NCBI GenBank assembly: GCA_016718605.1
Contig: JADKCY010000002.1
Span: 1,364,001 to 1,428,000, forward strand
Direction: 5' to 3'
Length of the DNA: 64,000 bases
From: Lysobacterales bacterium
GTDB taxonomy: Bacteria > Pseudomonadota > Gammaproteobacteria > Xanthomonadales > Xanthomonadaceae
Shown here: piece after piece, positions 58,147 to 64,000 of the stretch
Layout: each line of letters starts with the position of its first letter
How positions within the stretch are numbered: position 1 is the first letter of the stretch
Translations under genes and position numbers: made by a program
The notes under the pieces: model-generated
What the model was told of the DNA's origin: nothing
The model's input: only the letters and a program-made list of their open reading frames with translations
Database searches by the model: none

Positions 58147-58716
58147 GTGGCAAATTTTGTCGCGCTGTTCGACGCCTGCGTTTTGTATCCCGCTCAACTG
58201 CGTGACCTCCTGCTGCGCGTCGCGCTATCCGATGCATTCAAGGCACGCTGGACGGATCGGATTCACGACGAGTGGGTCGGCAGCCTCTTGCGCGACAGGC
58301 CGGACATCCCGACCGAGCGGCTCGGCCGCACGCGCGAGCTGATGAACAGCGCGGTGCCGGACTGCCTTGTCACCGACTACGAATCCTTCATCGAGCAGCT
58401 GACACTGCCCGACCCGGATGATCGCCATGTGCTGGCGGCGGCCATCCGCTGCCAGGCGGGCGTCATCGTAACGCTGAACATGCGCGATTTCCCCGACGAG
58501 GTGGTGGCGCGCTACGGGATCTCGGTGCAGCATCCCGACGAATTCCTGGCGCATCTGTTCGATCTGAAACCCGCTGTCGTGTGCACTGCGGTGCGGGAGA
58601 TGCGCGCTTCGCTGGCGAATCCACCGAAGACCGTGCGCGAGCTGCTGGAGGATCTGCTCAAGGCCGGGCTGCCAGAGACAGTAAGCCTGCTTGAGACTAT
58701 GGAAAGCCTGTTGTAA
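58147..58716 (+). CDS. PIN-domain ribonuclease toxin
   Basis: 189 codons from a GTG at 58147. PIN-domain acidic residues are present: FVALFDACVLYPAQLRDLLL (first Asp), DRIHDEWVGSLL (Glu), LPDPDDRHVLAAAI (Asp pair) and VTLNMRDFP (last Asp). PIN toxins cut RNA with Mg2+ or Mn2+. Its partner is the HTH protein 2 nt upstream. After it, 58,717-58,947 shows no gene. Confidence 0.88.
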   Translation: MANFVALFDACVLYPAQLRDLLLRVALSDAFKARWTDRIHDEWVGSLLRDRPDIPTERLGRTRELMNSAVPDCLVTDYESFIEQLTLPDPDDRHVLAAAIRCQAGVIVTLNMRDFPDEVVARYGISVQHPDEFLAHLFDLKPAVVCTAVREMRASLANPPKTVRELLEDLLKAGLPETVSLLETMESLL

Positions 58717-58947
58717 GCGCAGAATCTCGACCGAAGGGCGCAACCGACGGGGTGCTTGGCACTTGGAGAAGGACCGCTTCGGGTCGGAACCGAGCGCTGG
58801 GTTTTTCCAATGTGCTCAACTATTGCAGTGGCTGGCGTGCAATTCCTGCACGATCGATCTTGCTGGGTGGGCTTGGTCGGGCAGAGACCCCGCGAAACCG
58901 TCCGGAACGTGCAAAAGTTGCACGCCAGAAGTAGCGATAGTAGTGCT

Positions 58948-58976
58948 AAAAAAGAAGCCCCGCAGTGCGGGGCTTC
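58948..58976 (-). terminator. Rho-independent terminator of hppA
   Basis: On the minus strand a perfect 10-bp stem GAAGCCCCGC/GCGGGGCTTC with a 3-nt loop is followed by TTTTTT (58948-58953 read in reverse). It lies 20 nt after the hppA stop. Confidence 0.9.
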
Positions 58977-58995
58977 CGGTTCGCGTTGTTGCTGT

Positions 58996-61023
58996 TTACA
59001 GCAGTGGCACCAGCAGCAGCGCCACGATGTTGATGATCTTGATCAGCGGATTCACCGCCGGACCCGCCGTGTCTTTGTAGGGATCGCCCACGGTATCGCC
59101 CGTCACAGCCGCCTTGTGGGCATCGGAACCCTTGCCACCGTGGTGGCCATCTTCAATGTACTTCTTGGCGTTGTCCCAGGCACCACCACCGGTGGTCATC
59201 GAAATGGCCACAAACAGGCCAGTGACGATCGTACCGATCAGCAGTCCGCCGAGCGCCTGCGCACCGAGCGCCAGACCCACCACCACAGGTACTGCGACCG
59301 GCAACAACGAGGGCACGATCATTTCCTTGATGGCCGACTTGGTCAGCATGTCGACCGCCTTGTCGTACTCCGGCTTGCCTGTGCCTTCCATGATGCCGGG
59401 AATGGTGCGGAACTGACGACGCACTTCTTCCACCACCGAACCGGCCGCGCGACCCACCGCCTCCATCGCCATCGCACCGAACAGATACGGAATCAGACCA
59501 CCAATCAGCAGACCGATGATGACCATGTGGTTGGACAGGTCAAACGTGAATGTCTTGTCCGGGTTGGCGGCCTGCAGGTTGTGCGTGTAGTCGGCAAACA
59601 GCACCAATGCGGCCAGCGCGGCTGATCCAATCGCATAACCCTTGGTGACCGCCTTGGTGGTATTGCCAACTGCATCCAGTGGATCGGTGACCGCACGCAC
59701 TTCGGGCGGCAACTCCGCCATCTCAGCAATGCCACCGGCGTTATCCGTGATCGGGCCGTAGGCATCCAGTGCCACGATCATGCCGGCCATCGACAGCATC
59801 GATGTGGCCGCAATCGCGATGCCGTAGAGACCCGCCAACTCATGGCACGCATAGATCGCCGCGCAAACTGCGATCACCGGCAGCGCGGTCGACTTCATTG
59901 ACACACCCAATCCCGAGATGATGTTGGTGCCATGACCGGTCACACTGGCTGCCGCCACGTCTTGGACCGGCTTGTACTGGGTGCCGGTGTAATACTCGGT
60001 GATCCACACAATGGCCCCAGTCAGCACCAGACCAATCAGAGCGCAATAGAACAGGTTCAGCGCGCCCACCGGCGAATCGCCCATCAGTGATGTCGTGATC
60101 GGATAGAACGCAATGGCAGCCAGCACACCAGACACAATCACGCCCTTGTAGAGCGCGCCCATGATCGAGCCGCCTTCCTTCACCTTGACGAAGAAGGTGC
60201 CGATGATCGAGGCGATGATCGACACGCCGCCCAGCACCAGCGGATACAGCGCGCCCTGCGCACCGACCGAGTCCGACATCAGGAAGCCCAGCAGCATCGT
60301 CGCAATGACGGTCACCGCGTAGGTTTCAAACAGGTCTGCCGCCATACCGGCGCAGTCGCCGACGTTGTCACCCACGTTGTCGGCAATCACCGCCGGGTTG
60401 CGCGGGTCGTCTTCGGGAATGCCCGCTTCGACTTTGCCGACCAGATCGGCACCGACATCCGCACCCTTGGTGAAGATACCGCCTCCCAAGCGCGCGAAGA
60501 TCGAGATCAGCGAACTGCCGAACGCCAAACCCACCAGTGCGTGCAATGCTTCTTCACCGACGATGCCAAAATGCGCCAAACCGGCCCAATAACCCGCGAC
60601 ACCCAGCAAACCCAAACCCACCACCAACATGCCGGTGATGGCACCACCGCGGAAAGCCACATCCATGGCGGGACCAATGCCGCGCCTGGCCGCTTCGGCG
60701 GTGCGCACGTTGGCGCGTACCGAAACATTCATGCCGATGTAGCCGGCGGCACCGGACAGCACGGCACCGATCACGAATCCGATCGCCGTACTCCAAGCCA
60801 GAAAGACGCCGATCAGCACGAACAGGACCACGCCAACCACACTGATGGTCAGGTACTGACGATTGAGGTAGGCGCGCGCGCCTTCCTGGATGGCATTGCC
60901 GATTTCCTGCATGCGCGCGTTGCCCGCGGGCTGCGCCAGAATCCAGCGTGTCGAGACGATGCCATAAAGAATGGCGAGAAACGCGCAAGCGATCGCCAGA
61001 ATCAATCCGTACTGCACAAGCAT
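58996..61023 (-). CDS. hppA: Membrane-bound H+-translocating pyrophosphatase, K+-independent type
   Basis: 675 codons, about 16 membrane helices. PPi/Mg-binding motifs are intact: GGGIFTKGADVGADLVGKVE and DNVGDNVGDCAGMAADLFE, and a second Asp/Lys cluster near the C-terminus (GDTVGDPYKDTAGPAVNPLI). The K+-dependence signature reads GNTTKAVTKG; a Lys at this place (Ala in K+-dependent enzymes) marks the K+-independent class. It couples PPi hydrolysis (or synthesis) to the proton gradient. It shares its neighbourhood with a PPi-dependent phosphofructokinase on the same strand. Confidence 0.95.
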   Translation of the reverse strand: MLVQYGLILAIACAFLAILYGIVSTRWILAQPAGNARMQEIGNAIQEGARAYLNRQYLTISVVGVVLFVLIGVFLAWSTAIGFVIGAVLSGAAGYIGMNVSVRANVRTAEAARRGIGPAMDVAFRGGAITGMLVVGLGLLGVAGYWAGLAHFGIVGEEALHALVGLAFGSSLISIFARLGGGIFTKGADVGADLVGKVEAGIPEDDPRNPAVIADNVGDNVGDCAGMAADLFETYAVTVIATMLLGFLMSDSVGAQGALYPLVLGGVSIIASIIGTFFVKVKEGGSIMGALYKGVIVSGVLAAIAFYPITTSLMGDSPVGALNLFYCALIGLVLTGAIVWITEYYTGTQYKPVQDVAAASVTGHGTNIISGLGVSMKSTALPVIAVCAAIYACHELAGLYGIAIAATSMLSMAGMIVALDAYGPITDNAGGIAEMAELPPEVRAVTDPLDAVGNTTKAVTKGYAIGSAALAALVLFADYTHNLQAANPDKTFTFDLSNHMVIIGLLIGGLIPYLFGAMAMEAVGRAAGSVVEEVRRQFRTIPGIMEGTGKPEYDKAVDMLTKSAIKEMIVPSLLPVAVPVVVGLALGAQALGGLLIGTIVTGLFVAISMTTGGGAWDNAKKYIEDGHHGGKGSDAHKAAVTGDTVGDPYKDTAGPAVNPLIKIINIVALLLVPLL

Positions 61024-61049
61024 TGCAACCTCCCCAAAAACGTTGGATG

Positions 61050-61067
61050 CCCGTTGTCCACAACGGG
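61050..61067. promoter_or_regulatory. Dyad in the hppA leader
   Basis: CCCGTTGT and ACAACGGG (8 of 8 paired, 2-nt centre) lie 27-44 nt upstream of the hppA start. It could be an operator or leader hairpin; function unknown. Confidence 0.35.
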
Positions 61068-61289
61068 TCGGAGGGGCGATGCACGAACGGGAAAGTCATA
61101 GTGGCCCGCCCTGATGTGCCCCGGGTGGGTGGACAGATGCTGTCCGGAATCAACGAACTCCCCAGTCGCCTTTTCGCCCCTGCTCCGCAAGACGCGAAGC
61201 AGGGGGAGTATAGACCCGTATCGGCATATACGCCGCACAGGACTGGCATTTTCGCACCGCACCAAAGTCGCATGCCGTGCGTGGTCGAA

Positions 61290-62552
61290 TCATTTGTCGG
61301 CGATGCGGTACTCGGGCAGCTTCTTTGCAACCGGGGTGTTTTTCAGCGTGACGTAAAGCGGCAGACCATCTTTGCCAAACGGCGGTGGTGCTTCGCCACG
61401 GATCAGCGGCTCGAGGTAGGTGCGGCAAGCAGCGGTGATGCCAAAGCCATCCTTGCGGATGAAATTCTTGGGCATTTTCTTTTCGTGGTTGGCCACCTTG
61501 GACAATGGTGCGGACTCGATCTTCCAGCGATAGGGCGCATTCGATGTGCGCTTGATCACTGGCATCACCGCATTCTGTCCCGCCAGCGCATACTCAACGG
61601 CGGCGCGGCCGACCGCCAAGGCATGTTCGACATCCGTCTTTGACGCCAGATGACGCGCCGAGCGCTGCAGGTAATCTGGCACCGCCCAATGCATCTTGTA
61701 GCCGAGCTGGTCTTTGACCAGATTGGCGATGGTCGGACCGACGCCACCAAGTTGCACGTGACCGAATGAATCCTTGCCACCGGCCTCCGCGACGAAACGG
61801 CCATCCGCGTGATGCAGGCCTTCGGAAACCGCGACCACGCAGTAACCGATGCGCTCGACGGTTGCCTTCACCTTGGCAAGGAACTTGGCCTCATCAAAGG
61901 GAACTTCCGGAAACAGAATGATGTGCGGCGCCGCGTCTTCGCTGCGCTGCGCGAGTCCCGCCGCCGCCGCAATCCACCCGGCGTGGCGTCCCATGACCTC
62001 CATGACAAAAACCTTGGTCGAAGACTCTTTCATCGAGATCACATCAAGACTCGCTTCCAGAATCGATGTCGCGGTGTACTTCGCCACCGAGCCGAAACCG
62101 GGGCAGCAATCCGTCACGGCCAAATCGTTATCGACGGTCTTCGGGACACCAATGCAGTTGACCGGGTAACCAAATGCACGGCTGATCTGCGAGATCTTGT
62201 GCGCGGTGTCGGCGCTGTCGTTGCCGCCGTTGTAAAGGAAGTAACGGATATCGTGGGCACGGAACACATCGATCAGCCGTGCGTATTGTTCGCGGTTGTC
62301 CTCGATGGACTTCAGTTTGAATCGACAACTGCCAAACGCGCCGCCCGGTGTTTGGGCAAGTGCGCGAATGGCGCTGCTCGATTCCTTGCTGGTATCGATC
62401 AAGTCTTCCCGCAGCGCACCGATGATGCCGTTACGCGCAGCCAATACTTTCAGCTTGTGCTGGCGGGCAGTTTCGATCACCGCGCTGGCGGTGGCATTGA
62501 TGACGGAGGTGACGCCGCCAGACTGGGCGTACAGCAGTTTTCCAGTGCTCAT
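61290..62552 (-). CDS. pfp: Pyrophosphate-dependent 6-phosphofructokinase
   Basis: 420 codons from the ATG at 62552; the frame extends upstream without protein character. PFK-family motifs: GGVTSVINATAS (substrate loop), YNGGNDSADTAHKI, and the substrate motif GVPKTVDNDLAVTD, where the Lys of PKTVDND and the Asp of GGNDS replace the residues of ATP-dependent enzymes and mark PPi use; also VMEVMGRHAGWIAAA. It catalyses the reversible PPi/fructose-6-phosphate reaction. Together with hppA it forms a PPi-linked energy module. Confidence 0.92.
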   Translation of the reverse strand: MSTGKLLYAQSGGVTSVINATASAVIETARQHKLKVLAARNGIIGALREDLIDTSKESSSAIRALAQTPGGAFGSCRFKLKSIEDNREQYARLIDVFRAHDIRYFLYNGGNDSADTAHKISQISRAFGYPVNCIGVPKTVDNDLAVTDCCPGFGSVAKYTATSILEASLDVISMKESSTKVFVMEVMGRHAGWIAAAAGLAQRSEDAAPHIILFPEVPFDEAKFLAKVKATVERIGYCVVAVSEGLHHADGRFVAEAGGKDSFGHVQLGGVGPTIANLVKDQLGYKMHWAVPDYLQRSARHLASKTDVEHALAVGRAAVEYALAGQNAVMPVIKRTSNAPYRWKIESAPLSKVANHEKKMPKNFIRKDGFGITAACRTYLEPLIRGEAPPPFGKDGLPLYVTLKNTPVAKKLPEYRIADK

Positions 62553-62701
62553 GGGGATTCCGAATGTGAGATGACAACAGCGCGGCGTGGCGTGCAAGGG
62601 CGATTTGCCGCAGGCCACAGTGTAGCCGTCGTTCTGCATTGACCGTGAAGTGCTGACGCTATGCAATCATCATCGACTTCGCGCACTGTGGGTCGCCACG
62701 C

Positions 62702-63844
62702 ATGTCTGCTACTACCCAGCCAATCGACCCGCCGACGCCGGGCCATCTCGCAGCGATCACTGGTCTGCGTGGCGTAGCTGCGTTGTGGGTCATGCTGTTT
62801 CATCTGTACGAATTCAGCCATCACGCGGATCTGCGCATCGGCGCTGTCGATGTCTCCGGCTGGTTGGCGTCCGGATACTTGGGCGTGGATCTGTTTTTCG
62901 TGCTGTCCGGATTTCTGCTGGCGCCTGCATTTATCGACCTCACTCGTCGGCGTGGGCTGCGCACGTTCTGGCGCCACCGCTTCCGACGCGTGCTGCCAGC
63001 GCTCTGGGCACAGATCGTGATCCTGCTGCTGGTCGCCGCTTTGTGGGGACCCGGCTTGCCGTCCGCCGTCGAGATATTCACGAACCTCACCCTGAGCTTC
63101 AACCTGCTGCAGAACTCTTCATCGATCAACCCGGTGTATTGGTCGCTGCCGGTCGAGTGGAATTTTTATCTGCTGCTGCCCTTGCTGGCGCTCGGTTTCC
63201 GCGGCTCGGCGAGACGGGTCAGTCTCACGATTGCTGCATGGATCGCGTTTTCGATCGGTTTCCGATTGTTGTGTGTCTGGGCTTACGGACGCTATGGCAC
63301 AGAGGCGTTGGAATTGGCGCGCTGGATCATCCAACTGCCGGGTCGCATCGATCAGTTTGTCATCGGCATGGGCGCTGCGTGGCTGTCGCTGCAAACCCGC
63401 ATCGATAGCCGTCGTGGCGGTCTGCTCGCTTGGGCGGGTGCGCTCGCGGCACTGGGGCTGGCGGCCTTGGCAAGTCACGTCGGCAACTTCATGGGTGATC
63501 TTCTGCAGCCTTGGGTATGGCTGTTCTACCCGCTGATCGCAGTCGCCTTCGCCAGCCTGAGCTTGGGCGTGTCCAGCGCACCCTCTGGTCTGATCGCCCG
63601 GCTGCTGAGCGTGCGGCCACTGGTTTGGGTCGGGATGATCAGTTACAGCCTGTATCTCTGGCACCTGCCTTTCCTGCAGGCATTCCAGCACCTTTTTGCG
63701 CGTCCCATCGGGCTCACCGACAGCGTTTTGCTGTCCACCGTGATTCTGCTCGCCGCATGGTTGTCCTTCGTGTGGATCGAGCGGCCTTTCTTGCCGGTTC
63801 GCGCTGCATCGCAACACGAATCGCGCGCCTTGGGTCCGGCCTGA
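62702..63844 (+). CDS. Acyltransferase-3 family membrane protein
   Basis: 380 codons with about ten membrane helices. The family motif ITGLRGVAALWVMLFHLYEF has the catalytic-type Arg and His; GYLGVDLFFVLSGFLLAPAF and FWRHRFRRVLPALW are also typical, and YSLYLWHLPFLQAF is the late conserved motif. Such proteins O-acetylate or acylate cell-surface sugars or peptidoglycan. Alone and divergent from pfp, so the acceptor is not indicated. Confidence 0.88.
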   Translation: MSATTQPIDPPTPGHLAAITGLRGVAALWVMLFHLYEFSHHADLRIGAVDVSGWLASGYLGVDLFFVLSGFLLAPAFIDLTRRRGLRTFWRHRFRRVLPALWAQIVILLLVAALWGPGLPSAVEIFTNLTLSFNLLQNSSSINPVYWSLPVEWNFYLLLPLLALGFRGSARRVSLTIAAWIAFSIGFRLLCVWAYGRYGTEALELARWIIQLPGRIDQFVIGMGAAWLSLQTRIDSRRGGLLAWAGALAALGLAALASHVGNFMGDLLQPWVWLFYPLIAVAFASLSLGVSSAPSGLIARLLSVRPLVWVGMISYSLYLWHLPFLQAFQHLFARPIGLTDSVLLSTVILLAAWLSFVWIERPFLPVRAASQHESRALGPA

Positions 63845-64000
63845 AGTCCATACCGCCACTTCTGCTTTTGTTGAATTGACTTGGCCGGGCGGCAAGGGGT
63901 ACGTTCCGGTGCCTATCGAAGCAGCAATGTCCGGATCTTGATGGCTTGCCGCCTCTTCCCCATTTCAAACTCACCTTCGGAATTGTCATGCGACTGGTAC

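Noticed and set aside
63988..64000. A possible gene start (ATG at 63988) at the window end
   Set aside because: Only four codons are visible, with no clear ribosome-binding site; cannot be supported.
1..64000. tRNA, rRNA, CRISPR arrays, insertion sequences
   Set aside because: I looked for cloverleaf-like stretches, regularly spaced repeats and transposase-like proteins and found none convincing.

Overview
The window looks like chromosomal DNA of a GC-rich gammaproteobacterium of the Lysobacterales/Xanthomonadales type. This is inferred from gene content: a sux-like sucrose locus, many TonB-dependent receptors, TamA/TamB, PilU, FabA/FabB, an mre/rod operon and a DUF11-rich secreted nuclease with an IPTL-like C-terminus. 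No rRNA, tRNA, CRISPR array or insertion sequence was recognised.

Layout. 0-10 kb (minus strand): start of thymidine phosphorylase, deoC, the tamA-tamB outer-membrane assembly pair and a large TonB receptor. 10-18 kb: a two-gene ABC transporter, a small secreted protein, and a very large frameshifted ExeM/NucH-type nuclease. 18-26 kb: a GNAT acetyltransferase, then the cell-shape operon mreB-mreC-mreD-mrdA-rodA (minus), a PfkB kinase, a DUF465 protein and a DUF4398/OmpA pair. Ten single-base frameshifts fall between 10.3 and 26.1 kb, seven of them in the mre/rod operon.

27-49 kb is an anaerobic-respiration neighbourhood: pilU, an Fe-S-type fnr regulator, a small AT-richer islet (HNH-like protein, a decayed membrane-protein gene, a small membrane protein), quinol-type norB, nnrS, a sirB2-like gene, fabA-fabB, a MaoC-FabI fusion, a truncated fnr copy, two secreted proteins, and a TonB receptor divergent from a nirS that carries an extra N-terminal cytochrome c domain. 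FNR/DNR-like boxes of the form YTGAC-N4-RTCAR lie in front of norB, nnrS, nirS and the divergent receptor. A symmetric copy sits far away, in front of a 54-codon gene at 57.3 kb. NO-forming and NO-reducing steps are present; nosZ and the heme d1 biosynthesis genes are not in the window.

49-57 kb is a sucrose-use locus: LacI regulator, sodium:solute symporter, TonB receptor, amylosucrase/sucrose hydrolase and ROK fructokinase, with a perfect 16-bp LacI-type palindrome in the divergent promoter region. 57.6-58.7 kb holds an HTH/PIN toxin-antitoxin pair. 59-64 kb holds a pyrophosphate-linked pair (K+-independent H+-pyrophosphatase and PPi-dependent phosphofructokinase) and an acyltransferase-3 membrane protein.
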